Source: Rhodohalobacter mucosus (GTDB lineage Bacteria; Bacteroidota; Rhodothermia; Balneolales; Balneolaceae). From it: DNA of 64,000 nucleotides. The translations under genes were made by a program, and so were the position numbers. Under the pieces are notes generated by a model. It had not been told where the DNA came from. It did not search any database and worked only from the letters and a program-made list of their open reading frames with translations. Positions 42,583 through 50,999 of this stretch are shown here, piece after piece; the stretch's first letter is position 1, and each line of letters starts with the position of its first letter. Location of the stretch: the NCBI RefSeq assembly GCF_003150675.1, contig NZ_QGGB01000007.1, forward strand, positions 124,001-188,000. Direction: 5' to 3'.

Positions 42583-44358
42583 ATGAGCTGGAACCGAACC
42601 CACACCTGTGGTGAACTTACAAGCGATGATAAAGGAGAAGAAGTTGTACTGAACGGGTGGGTTTCAACGCGGCGGGATCTTGGCGGATTAATCTTCATCG
42701 ATCTTCGCGACCGTTACGGAATTACTCAGATCCGTTTCGATGAGACCAACAGCAAGCTTCACAGTATGGCTGAAAATTTACGGTCGGAATATGTAATAGG
42801 TGTCAGGGGCACGGTAATCAACCGCAGCAAGGAGACTATCAACCCGAATATGAAAACGGGTGAGATTGAGGTTGATGTATCTGATATGCAGATCTACTCA
42901 AGGGCGGAAACCACGCCTTTTGAGATCAAAGAGGATATATCTACAAATGAAGAGATCCGAATGCGGTACCGCTATTTGGATCTTCGCCGCCCCGACCTCC
43001 AGAAGAATATGCTTCTGCGATCGCAGGTAACACAAACGGTACGGAATTTCTATCATGACCGGCAGTTTGCTGAGATAGAAACGCCGGTTCTGATGAAATC
43101 GACGCCGGAAGGTGCGCGGGATTACCTGGTACCAAGCCGGGTAAACCCGGGTAAATTTTTTGCACTCCCCCAAAGCCCGCAAACCTATAAGCAGATCCTG
43201 ATGGTTGCAGGCATGGATCGCTACTTCCAGATTGTTAAATGTTTCAGGGACGAAGATTTACGCGCCGACAGGCAGCCTGAATTCACCCAGATAGATGTTG
43301 AAATGTCGTTTGTTGACGAAGGCGAGATTTTTTCTATCCACGAAAAACTGATGAAAACGATCTGGAAAAAGCATCTGAATACAGATATTGACGCGTCATT
43401 TCCCAGAATGACATACCGTGAGGCTTTGGAAACTTACGGAACCGACAAACCGGATCTCCGGTTTGGAGTGCCGATTCACGATATTTCGGATGTTGTAAAA
43501 GATTCCGGCTTCAAGATTTTCAATACAACGGTGCAGAAAGGAGGCCGTGTGGTTTCGATAACCGTGCCGGGTGAGGGAACGCTGGGCCGAGGGGCGCTCG
43601 ACAGGCTTACAGACAAGGCTGTATCTCAGGCAGGTGCCGCAGGCATGATATTTATGCGCCTGGATGGTGGAGAAATCACGTGCAGCGTTGGCAAGTTCCT
43701 GGATGATGAAACCATGCAAAAAATGGCTGACGAATCGGGAGCAAAAGACGGAGACCTGGTACTGATCCTGGCAGGTCCGGCGCCCGATGTATACAAGCAG
43801 ATGGGTTCGCTGCGTCTCATAGTGGGTAATGATTTTAACCTGATCAACAGATCCCTATTAAAGTTTCTTTGGGTAACGGATTTTCCGCTTGTTGAGTGGT
43901 CGAAGGAGGATAAAAGATATTATGCCCTGCACCATCCGTTTACAGCGCCCAGACCTGAAGACATCGACAAACTGGAGTCCGATCCTGAACAAGTGAATGC
44001 AAGGGCATACGATTTGGTTCTGAACGGTAACGAAATTGGAGGTGGCTCAATCAGGATTCATGATCATGAGGTTCAGCGCCGGGTATTCCGTGTGCTGGGC
44101 ATTGATGAGGAAGAAGCAGATGAGAAGTTCGGTTTTCTTCTGGATGCCTTCAAATATGGCGCCCCGCCCCACGGAGGGATTGCTCTCGGACTTGACCGAA
44201 TGATTATGCTGATGGCAGGAGCCAACAGTTTAAGAGACGTCATTGCGTTTCCAAAAAATCAAAAAGCGCAAAGTCTGATGGACAACTCACCGAGCGAGGT
44301 GGACGAAAAGCAGCTTAAAGAACTGCATATCGCCCTGCGTAAACCTGCTCCAGACTGA
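42583..44358 (+). CDS. aspS: Aspartate--tRNA ligase
   Basis: Charges tRNA-Asp. The 591-residue length marks the bacterial type with the GAD insertion. N-terminal OB-fold anticodon domain (VVLNGWVSTRRDLGGLIFIDLRDRYG), class II motif 2 (FRDEDLRADRQPEFTQID), and motif 3 GIALGLDRMIMLMAG are all present. It starts at an ATG. The DUF429 gene follows 48 bp later on the same strand. Confidence 0.97.
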   Translation: MSWNRTHTCGELTSDDKGEEVVLNGWVSTRRDLGGLIFIDLRDRYGITQIRFDETNSKLHSMAENLRSEYVIGVRGTVINRSKETINPNMKTGEIEVDVSDMQIYSRAETTPFEIKEDISTNEEIRMRYRYLDLRRPDLQKNMLLRSQVTQTVRNFYHDRQFAEIETPVLMKSTPEGARDYLVPSRVNPGKFFALPQSPQTYKQILMVAGMDRYFQIVKCFRDEDLRADRQPEFTQIDVEMSFVDEGEIFSIHEKLMKTIWKKHLNTDIDASFPRMTYREALETYGTDKPDLRFGVPIHDISDVVKDSGFKIFNTTVQKGGRVVSITVPGEGTLGRGALDRLTDKAVSQAGAAGMIFMRLDGGEITCSVGKFLDDETMQKMADESGAKDGDLVLILAGPAPDVYKQMGSLRLIVGNDFNLINRSLLKFLWVTDFPLVEWSKEDKRYYALHHPFTAPRPEDIDKLESDPEQVNARAYDLVLNGNEIGGGSIRIHDHEVQRRVFRVLGIDEEEADEKFGFLLDAFKYGAPPHGGIALGLDRMIMLMAGANSLRDVIAFPKNQKAQSLMDNSPSEVDEKQLKELHIALRKPAPD

Positions 44359-44406
44359 GCAAAACGTACAGATTGCACTTAATTTTAATACAAAGTTAAA
44401 GAACCA

Positions 44407-45111
44407 TTGAAAACTGCCGGAATAGATGGCTGTAAAGCCGGTTGGCTTTTGATCACATTTGACAAGGAGCCGGCCTACAACGTATTGAGAACGGACGAAG
44501 ATCTGAAGAAGGCGCTTGAAGAGTACGAGCGTGTTTTTATTGATATGCCAATCGGTTTGGAGGATGAAAACTATACGCGTGAATGCGACAGACTGCTCCG
44601 CGAAAAACTCGGTTCGGAATACGCTTCAAGCGTGTTCAGCCCGCCCATACGCCCGGCACTGCATGCTCCCTCTTATGCTGAAGCCAATATGCAGAGTTAT
44701 GAATTCACTGAAAAGAAACTGACTTTGCAGGCATGGAACATAACGCCTAAAATCAGGCTGTTGGATCAGCTTCTGATTCAAAATCCATCCTGGCGGGAAA
44801 AGGTACTGGAAAGCCATCCTGAAATCCTGTTTATGAAGTTGAACGGGGGGATGATTTATCAAAAGAAGAATACAAAAAAGGGGATACGGCACAGGCTTGA
44901 CCTGGTAACCGGCCGCGAGCCTGTGGCAGCGGACTTTTTCCGCGATATCAAAGAAGAGTATCGTAGAAATGAAGTGGAAGAGGACGACATTGTGGATGCA
45001 ATGGCGCTTGCACTCGGAGCTTTGCAATCGATAAAGAAGGGAATTAAAACACTTCCTGAAAACCCGGAAAAAGATTCAGAGGGCCTGCCAAAGGCAATTC
45101 ACTACGTATAG
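44407..45111 (+). CDS. DUF429 domain-containing protein, predicted RNase H-like nuclease
   Basis: A 234-residue protein of the DUF429 family, predicted to have an RNase H-like fold; biochemical function is not established. The start is TTG at 44407 and leads straight into MKTAGIDGCKAGWLLI, the family N-terminus with its acidic residue. Further conserved parts are VFIDMPIGL, CDRLLRE, SSVFSPPIRPAL, LESHPEILFMKLNG and DDIVDAMALALGAL near the C-terminus. It lies 48 bp after aspS and may share its transcript. Confidence 0.85.
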   Translation: MKTAGIDGCKAGWLLITFDKEPAYNVLRTDEDLKKALEEYERVFIDMPIGLEDENYTRECDRLLREKLGSEYASSVFSPPIRPALHAPSYAEANMQSYEFTEKKLTLQAWNITPKIRLLDQLLIQNPSWREKVLESHPEILFMKLNGGMIYQKKNTKKGIRHRLDLVTGREPVAADFFRDIKEEYRRNEVEEDDIVDAMALALGALQSIKKGIKTLPENPEKDSEGLPKAIHYV

Positions 45112-45235
45112 ATGAAGGCCATTCATCAAAACCTATTCATCACTTGCGGGCTTACAGAGTGAGAATTATTGTTAGGGCGCAGAAAATTTAGGCCGGCAGA
45201 GGTTTGAAATATCTATGTAGTCTTTTTTGGTGGAT

Positions 45236-46681
45236 TTACCGGTTCAGAATCTTTTTGTACTTAACACCTGCCTGGTAAACCCGGTTCACGCCATTAAATG
45301 CCGCTATTCGGTATGCCTCCGAATAGGTTGGATAATTCAGAACGTTCTCGATAAAATACTTGATGGATCCCTCGTTCGACATAACCGCCTGACCCAAGTG
45401 AATCAGATCTGTTGCCTGGCTGCCAATAATATGCACCCCGATAAGTTTGAGGTCATCGGTCTTGAAGACCAGTTTTAGCAGACCTTCCGTTTCATAACTT
45501 ACGTCGGCCTGGGTGGTATTCTGGTATTGGGCTCTTCCTACCGTAACATCAATTCCCATCTCTTTTGCCTTCTGTTCGGTGAGCCCGATTGCAGCAATTT
45601 CCGGAATAGAATAGATCCCGAACGGAGTGTCGCCCGAAGGAGATTCATTCGGCATATCGAACATTGCGCAGGAAGCCAGACGCCCCTGTACAAATGACGC
45701 TGCAGCCGAAGAGGGGTTTCCAATTACATCGCCCGCAGCATATATGGACGGTACCGTGGTTCTCAGTGAGTCATCCGCTGAGATATAACCGAACTCATCG
45801 ACCTCGATATCCAGTTTGTCGCTCCACAATGATTCTGTATTGGGTTTTTTGCCACCAACATAGAGGATATGATCGGTTTCCGAAACCTGCATACGGTCTG
45901 TATCGTTTTGTTTGAAGGCAACTTCCATGCATGTTCTCAGGGCATTCCTGCTGACGCTTTTCACCTCCGATTCCCAGAATATCTGGATATTCCTTTTGTT
46001 CAGAATATGTACAAGTTCATCCTTTATTTCACTGTCAAGAAAAGTGAGAATATCTGATGTATCACTTAAAATTGTAATGCGTGTGCCAAGGGCTGCAAAT
46101 ATGGTTGCGTACTCAAATGCAATTACACCGCTCCCCACAATCACCAGCCGCCGGGGAATATGCGTAAGCCCCAATATGGAGTCATAATCCAATACGTTTT
46201 TGTGATCGATCTCAAAATTGTCTGGTTCTTTGGGACTGCTTCCGGTAGAAATGAGGATGTGATCGGCTGTGTAGGTCTGTACTTTGTTGAGGTGGTCGCT
46301 CACTTCCACAGTGTGTTCATCCAGAATAGTACCGCGCCCCCTGGCCGTATCAATTTTATTCTTGATGATATCCCGTTTTACTTTCTTGTTCTTACTCTCC
46401 AGGATTGTTTTTTTGTAAAGAAGCAGGTCCTCCATCCGAAACTTTTCGTAAGGCTTTCGCCCTTTTTCATCCCCAAATTGAGCATGAAACTTTTGAATCA
46501 GATTGGCCGCTTCACGCAATGCTTTGCTGGGTACGGTTCCTTTATGAAGCCATGTACCGCCCAAACGGCTTGTGTCTGCTTCTACGATTAATACGTTTTT
46601 ATCGAATTTTGTGCTCTGCATTGCACAAGAGAAACCGGCAGGGCCACTGCCGAGAATGATTACATCGTAATCGTAAGCCAT
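45236..46681 (-). CDS. sthA: Soluble pyridine nucleotide transhydrogenase (SthA)
   Basis: An FAD enzyme that exchanges electrons between NADPH and NAD+. The 481-residue chain has the FAD site YDVIILGSGPAGFSCA (6-20) and the NAD site VIVGSGVIAFEYATIF; AAGDVIG binds the flavin again, and FNYPT-like C-terminal NVLNYPTYSEAYRIAAFNGVNRVY is typical of SthA. Where related disulfide reductases carry CxxxxC, this protein reads GGTWLHKGTVPSKAL (41-55): both cysteines are missing, consistent with a transhydrogenase rather than a lipoamide dehydrogenase. It starts at an ATG, divergent from sodA. Confidence 0.9.
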   Translation of the reverse strand: MAYDYDVIILGSGPAGFSCAMQSTKFDKNVLIVEADTSRLGGTWLHKGTVPSKALREAANLIQKFHAQFGDEKGRKPYEKFRMEDLLLYKKTILESKNKKVKRDIIKNKIDTARGRGTILDEHTVEVSDHLNKVQTYTADHILISTGSSPKEPDNFEIDHKNVLDYDSILGLTHIPRRLVIVGSGVIAFEYATIFAALGTRITILSDTSDILTFLDSEIKDELVHILNKRNIQIFWESEVKSVSRNALRTCMEVAFKQNDTDRMQVSETDHILYVGGKKPNTESLWSDKLDIEVDEFGYISADDSLRTTVPSIYAAGDVIGNPSSAAASFVQGRLASCAMFDMPNESPSGDTPFGIYSIPEIAAIGLTEQKAKEMGIDVTVGRAQYQNTTQADVSYETEGLLKLVFKTDDLKLIGVHIIGSQATDLIHLGQAVMSNEGSIKYFIENVLNYPTYSEAYRIAAFNGVNRVYQAGVKYKKILNR

Positions 46682-46773
46682 ATTTGCCGTTTAGAATTAT
46701 GAATATTGATGAGTTGAATTTACCGATGACGCATTCCCTCATCAAACAAAATGTAATGTTTAATTTAAAAAAG

Positions 46774-46805
46774 TTTGATGGAACGTTTTTTACGCAGTAG
46801 TTTTT
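46774..46805 (+). promoter_or_regulatory. Bacteroidota-type promoter for the superoxide dismutase gene
   Basis: TTTG, exactly 20 bp, then TAGTTTTT, one base off TAnnTTTG. It lies about 87 bp before the ATG at 46892. Confidence 0.5.
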
Positions 46806-46891
46806 CTTAATAGAGGATGGAATTACGTAACGCATTGCTCTCAATAGCGTTGCAGAAATTTAAATTAAAACGAATAAACGGAAAAACTGAT

Positions 46892-47500
46892 ATGTCTTTC
46901 AAACTACCAGACTTACCTTACGATTTTGATGCTCTTGAGCCGAGCATAGATGCGCGAACGATGGAGATTCACCATGGAAAACACCATCAGGGGTATACTA
47001 ATAAGCTGAATGCCGCTTTGGAAGGGCATGAATTTGCCGATCTTCCTGTCGAAGAGGTGCTTAGAAGGATCAATGAAGTGCCTCAGGAAGTGCGTCAGGC
47101 CGTAATTAACAACGGCGGCGGTTATGCCAACCACAAATTATTCTGGACAGTATTGTCTCCGAACGGCGGCGGTGAACCTTCAGGTGAGCTTGCTGATGCC
47201 ATAGACAAGGCTTTCGGCAGTTTCGATGAATTTAAGGATACATTCAAAAGTACTGCTACCTCACAATTCGGATCCGGTTGGGGATGGCTTTGCGTAGATG
47301 GAAACGGCGGTTTGAAAGTACTTTCAACCGCTAACCAGGACAGCCCGCTTATGAATGGCCTTACGCCTATCCTTGGTGTTGATGTCTGGGAACATGCATA
47401 CTACCTGCACTATCAGAATCGCAGACCGGATTATGTGGATGCATTCTGGAACGTAGTAAAATGGGATCAGGTAGCAAAAAACTATGCAGACGCCAAATAA
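46892..47500 (+). CDS. sodA: Superoxide dismutase, Mn type
   Basis: Dismutates superoxide. The start is the ATG at 46892 ([20 protein letters not shown]); the reading from 46817 would add 25 residues not found in the family. The 202-residue protein has metal-binding histidines in EIHHGKHHQ (H27) and the [11 protein letters not shown] motif. The residue pattern points to the manganese type: Gly-Gly rather than Gln in [13 protein letters not shown], and Gln in TANQDSPLM. Cambialistic use of Fe cannot be excluded. No signal peptide, so it acts in the cytosol. Confidence 0.94.
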   Translation: MSFKLPDLPYDFDALEPSIDARTMEIHHGKHHQGYTNKLNAALEGHEFADLPVEEVLRRINEVPQEVRQAVINNGGGYANHKLFWTVLSPNGGGEPSGELADAIDKAFGSFDEFKDTFKSTATSQFGSGWGWLCVDGNGGLKVLSTANQDSPLMNGLTPILGVDVWEHAYYLHYQNRRPDYVDAFWNVVKWDQVAKNYADAK

Positions 47501-47546
47501 GGTGACCTGACATTCTGCACTAGCGTGCAGATAAATGATGTACTAT

Positions 47547-47585
47547 AAATGCCACCCGCTTCAACTGCGCGGTGGCATTTTTTTT
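47547..47585 (+). terminator. Intrinsic terminator after sodA
   Basis: AAATGCCACC...GGTGGCATTT closes around CGCTTCAACTGCG and is followed by eight T residues. Confidence 0.9.
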
Positions 47586-47594
47586 GCAATCGGT

Positions 47595-48422
47595 CTAACG
47601 CAGATCCAGTCTTACCCATTTTTCAAATTCCCCAAGACTCCGGCTTATATCCTGTCTTCTCGGCTGCCGCTGTCTTTGATTGCCATAAATGCCGCGCTGC
47701 CGATCCATCGTTGGGCTGTAGTCGCTATCGGTATTTATTCTGAAGGAGGGGGTTTCAACAGCCAGCCCAAGCCAAACGTCATTACCGTTGAATCCATAAA
47801 TGGAGTCACCGTTTCTGGGGATTTTCAACTCCAGTGAGATATACCTGCTTCGATTATCAGCCGCAATTTGCATGCCATCCACTTCAATCCGGGTCTGATC
47901 TACAAACGCGTATTCCGGATTTCTTCCATCCGGTCTTTCCACAATCAGAATTCTGTCGAATATCTGTTCTTCAAGATTTTCCAGCATGTCCAGGTTCGCA
48001 GGCTTCGAAAACCAATCCGACTCTGTGAGAAAATCATTAAACACCGCAGGATTTTCGCGCAGCAGATTAAAAGAACCCGATGGATAACCCACTCCGGTTT
48101 TATTTCGCTCCTCTTCATTATCGCTCAGATACACAATCAACCCCGACTGCCTGATTGTGCGATCCCTGAACGGGCTGGTAATTTCAATGAAGAGATACAG
48201 ATTCTGTTCATCATACCTCGCGTAGTAGTTAATGCCCTCTTCAGGCATGATGAGTGTCTCGCCCGTGTCCCAGTCGGACAGGCTGCCGTCAATTACAGGA
48301 GTATCCGATGTCTCCGGAGGGGTAATGGTGCTTGTACTTCCACATGCTGCAAAAAAAATCAGTGATGCAGACAGCAAAAAAAATAAAGCAAAAACATTAA
48401 AATTGAATTTTCTGCGAATCAT
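47595..48422 (-). CDS. Lipoprotein with a CBM9-like domain
   Basis: A 275-residue lipoprotein with signal peptide and lipobox FFAAC (Cys27). The main domain begins VIDGSLSDWDTGETLIMPEEGINYYARYDEQNLYLFIEI, the pattern of CBM9/DUF1083-type carbohydrate-binding folds ('DG.. .DW' then a strand ending in YD..NLY). It continues with strands such as GLIVYLSDN and SRYISLELKIPRNG, then ends in a basic, Gln/Arg-rich stretch (RQRGIYGNQRQRQPRRQD). No catalytic residues are seen. It is convergent with sodA, with a terminator between, and divergent from the bacilliredoxin gene. Confidence 0.78.
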   Translation of the reverse strand: MIRRKFNFNVFALFFLLSASLIFFAACGSTSTITPPETSDTPVIDGSLSDWDTGETLIMPEEGINYYARYDEQNLYLFIEITSPFRDRTIRQSGLIVYLSDNEEERNKTGVGYPSGSFNLLRENPAVFNDFLTESDWFSKPANLDMLENLEEQIFDRILIVERPDGRNPEYAFVDQTRIEVDGMQIAADNRSRYISLELKIPRNGDSIYGFNGNDVWLGLAVETPSFRINTDSDYSPTMDRQRGIYGNQRQRQPRRQDISRSLGEFEKWVRLDLR

Positions 48423-48556
48423 ATGTGGTTATTTATTGCTTTGAAATTGAAAAATGACAGAACCGGAAACCGAATCACAGGCTCCAAAAAATGATGAATT
48501 TTTCATATCTTAAGCCCGAATTAAAGATAACAATCTAATTTTAATCAACACATAAT

Positions 48557-49003
48557 ATGCAATTTGGATTTGGTGTAGGCCCCGACACGTCCTGGATGAG
48601 AAAAGAACTCACCGACCTTGGCATTGAGGAACTTAAAACTCCCGAGGATGTTGACCGGGCCATGAAAGAATACAACAATGGAACCATGTTAATGGTGATC
48701 AATTCAGTGTGCGGCTGTGCAGCAGGCAATGCACGACCCGGTGCCGCCATAGCACTGGAGCAGTCTGAAATCAAACCGGACCATTTGGTTACTGTCTTTG
48801 CCGGCCAGGATAAGGAAGCAACGGCACGTGCAAGAGAATATTTCAGTGAGTACCCTCCATCCTCACCTTCATTTGCTTATTTCGTAGATGGTGAGATTAA
48901 AGCGATGGTTCCGCGGCACCGCATTGAAGGCCGTACACGCGAAGAGGTTGCACAGGATCTTAAAATGGTATTTGACGCCTTTAAAGGAAAAGAGTCTGCA
49001 TAA
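48557..49003 (+). CDS. BrxA/BrxB-family bacilliredoxin (YphP/YqiW-like)
   Basis: A 148-residue thiol protein that removes bacillithiol from protein cysteines in low-GC Gram-positives and Bacteroidota. The redox motif CGC (C52-C54) is in VINSVCGCAAGNARPGAAIAL, and the C-terminal half has VFAGQDKEATARAREYF and PPSSPSFAYFVDGEIKAMVPRHRIEGR, family hallmarks. It implies that this organism uses bacillithiol. It starts at an ATG; a strong terminator follows. Confidence 0.93.
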   Translation: MQFGFGVGPDTSWMRKELTDLGIEELKTPEDVDRAMKEYNNGTMLMVINSVCGCAAGNARPGAAIALEQSEIKPDHLVTVFAGQDKEATARAREYFSEYPPSSPSFAYFVDGEIKAMVPRHRIEGRTREEVAQDLKMVFDAFKGKESA

Positions 49004-49033
49004 GCGCTGCTCGATCTTCCTGTAAACCTGATT

Positions 49034-49070
49034 AAAAAGCCTTTCAGAACTCTGAAAGGCTTTTTTTATT
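49034..49070. terminator. Bidirectional terminator between the bacilliredoxin and SulP genes
   Basis: AAAAAGCCTTTCAGA and TCTGAAAGGCTTTTTTT form a long stem with T-runs on both strands, suiting both the gene before it and the convergent SulP gene. Confidence 0.92.
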
Positions 49071-49109
49071 TTAAACAATACCATCTGAGCCCCCGCTGTG
49101 AAAGCCCAT

Positions 49110-50894
49110 TCAATCCATACGATTCAGGTACGCATCCAATCTGCTCTCTGATTTTTCACTGCCGGATTCGTCATCAGAGCTGTCGCTGTCTGACTGATCC
49201 AGTTTTTTCAACAGGTAGGTAACAGCTGCATGGGGACTTCTGTGAAAGTGGGTACCCCCAAGCTCCCGTGCGAGACCCGATCGGGTTAACAGGACCTGCA
49301 CAGGTGTCTTTAAGCCTGCAAAATGCAGCTCTATCTGCCAGTCCTCCAGGGTTCGTGTAACAGACCGGAGTGCGTCAATTGCGGTCGTATCCATATCATT
49401 AATGCTTTTTCCATCGATGATTACAGCACGAATCTGTTTGCTTCGCTCACCGCTCTGCTGCAGTATAAAATCTTTTATGTAGTCTGCATTGTTGAAGGCC
49501 AGTGATGAATCAAAACGAAGAATCAGAAGCTCATCAACGGGTTCTGCGTTTTCGTTTCGGTTCATATCCCTGAACGTCCGGGTGCCTTTTATGTGGCCAA
49601 GTACAGCCAAATTGGGCCGGCTTGTCCGATACAGCATCATAAAAAGAGAAGCTCCAATACCCATCAGTATCCCTTCCTGAATGCCGATAAATATAATGCT
49701 GAAAAACGTAAAGACAGCTATATATGCATCATCGGGTTTGGTTTTGAAAAAATATCTCAACTCACTGATACTGATCAGTGAAAGAGAAGCCATTATAATA
49801 ATTGCAGCGAGAGCGGGTACGGGAATAAAATAGAAGAGCGGTGTTAGGAACAGGAGTGTAAGCGCAATGACAGCAGCACAAACAACATTTGAAAGGGAGC
49901 TTTTGGTACCGGCCTGATCACTTACAGCCGTTCTGGTAAAACTTGCCGAAATGGGTGGGCTCTGAAAAAAACTGCCGACCATATTTGCCATTCCCAGCGC
50001 AAAAAACTCTCTGTTAGCACTAATCGGATACTTATACTTGTTGCCGAATGATTTACCGAGTGAAATCACAGACATCAGCTGTATAAGCACCAGTGTGGTA
50101 ACGGTTGGAATCAGACGTCGAACATCTTCAAGCGTGAACTCATGAATGCGAAATGACGGAAGACCTGAAGGAATAATACCAATTACATCTACCTGATTTT
50201 TGTCCAGATTGAAATACCACACTGCAAGTCCGCCTGATGCAAGCAGCAGAAGTGCCCTTGGAAACAGGGGGTTGATTTTTTTCAGTATCAAAAGGAGCAA
50301 AATGCCTGAAAAACCAATTCCAAATGCGGTAAGATTGATCAGTTCAATCTGATCGAGCAGCTGTAAAAACAGAACTGTAACATATTGTGATCGCTCAAAT
50401 TCCAACCCCATCAGGTTGCCCAGCTGACTGAAACCGATGATGATAGGTGCAGCAGCCATAAATCCATATATGACAGGTTTTGAAAGCAAATTCACCAAAA
50501 ACCCCATGCGCAAGAGTGAAAATGTTACATGCACGATGCCAACAAGAAGGGTAAGCAGCAACACGACAGAGACGTAGGCATCTGACCCGGGTTCAGCTAT
50601 CAGAGAAGCTCCGGAAGCGATAATGATCATATCAGTAGCTACAATACCCAGGGCCAGATGGCGGGAAGTTCCGAACAGTGGATATACAAGGAGCGGTATG
50701 AGAGACCCGTACAGGCCATATATCGGAGAGAGCCCTGCAATAACCGCGTAAGCCATAACCTGGGGAACTTCAATCACCCCAACGGTGATACCCGATTTAA
50801 GATCTGCGGAAAAATCTTTTTTAGTGTAACCCGGCAGCCAATTAAGTATGGTCAATTGGTTTTTCAGCCAGGAGATGAGATCAGAAACATTCAT
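49110..50894 (-). CDS. SulP-family anion transporter with STAS domain
   Basis: An inner-membrane anion permease (sulfate, bicarbonate or similar) of 594 residues. About 12-14 membrane helices are preceded by the SulP start KSGITVGVIEVPQVMAYAVIAGLSPIYGLYGS; ANMVGSFFQSPPISASFTRTAVSDQAG is the conserved core. The cytosolic STAS domain (about 440-560) contains LRFDSSLAFNNADYIKDF and AVIIDGKSINDMDTTAIDAL, which resembles anti-sigma antagonists and regulates transport. It ends with an acidic/Ser-rich tail. The substrate is unknown. Confidence 0.92.
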   Translation of the reverse strand: MNVSDLISWLKNQLTILNWLPGYTKKDFSADLKSGITVGVIEVPQVMAYAVIAGLSPIYGLYGSLIPLLVYPLFGTSRHLALGIVATDMIIIASGASLIAEPGSDAYVSVVLLLTLLVGIVHVTFSLLRMGFLVNLLSKPVIYGFMAAAPIIIGFSQLGNLMGLEFERSQYVTVLFLQLLDQIELINLTAFGIGFSGILLLLILKKINPLFPRALLLLASGGLAVWYFNLDKNQVDVIGIIPSGLPSFRIHEFTLEDVRRLIPTVTTLVLIQLMSVISLGKSFGNKYKYPISANREFFALGMANMVGSFFQSPPISASFTRTAVSDQAGTKSSLSNVVCAAVIALTLLFLTPLFYFIPVPALAAIIIMASLSLISISELRYFFKTKPDDAYIAVFTFFSIIFIGIQEGILMGIGASLFMMLYRTSRPNLAVLGHIKGTRTFRDMNRNENAEPVDELLILRFDSSLAFNNADYIKDFILQQSGERSKQIRAVIIDGKSINDMDTTAIDALRSVTRTLEDWQIELHFAGLKTPVQVLLTRSGLARELGGTHFHRSPHAAVTYLLKKLDQSDSDSSDDESGSEKSESRLDAYLNRMD

Positions 50895-50999
50895 CTGGTA
50901 AAATGCGTGAACGAAACGAAACGGATGCAGCTACTGAAAATGTAAAATATATTTTCCCATTCAAAAAGAGTTGCGCGGGAATACATTGCAAAAGGTATG

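Noticed and set aside
45236-46681. Dihydrolipoamide dehydrogenase
   Set aside because: The CxxxxC redox pair is missing and the C-terminus matches the SthA transhydrogenase pattern.
46817-46891. Longer start for superoxide dismutase
   Set aside because: The added 25 residues have no counterpart; the family begins at [13 protein letters not shown].
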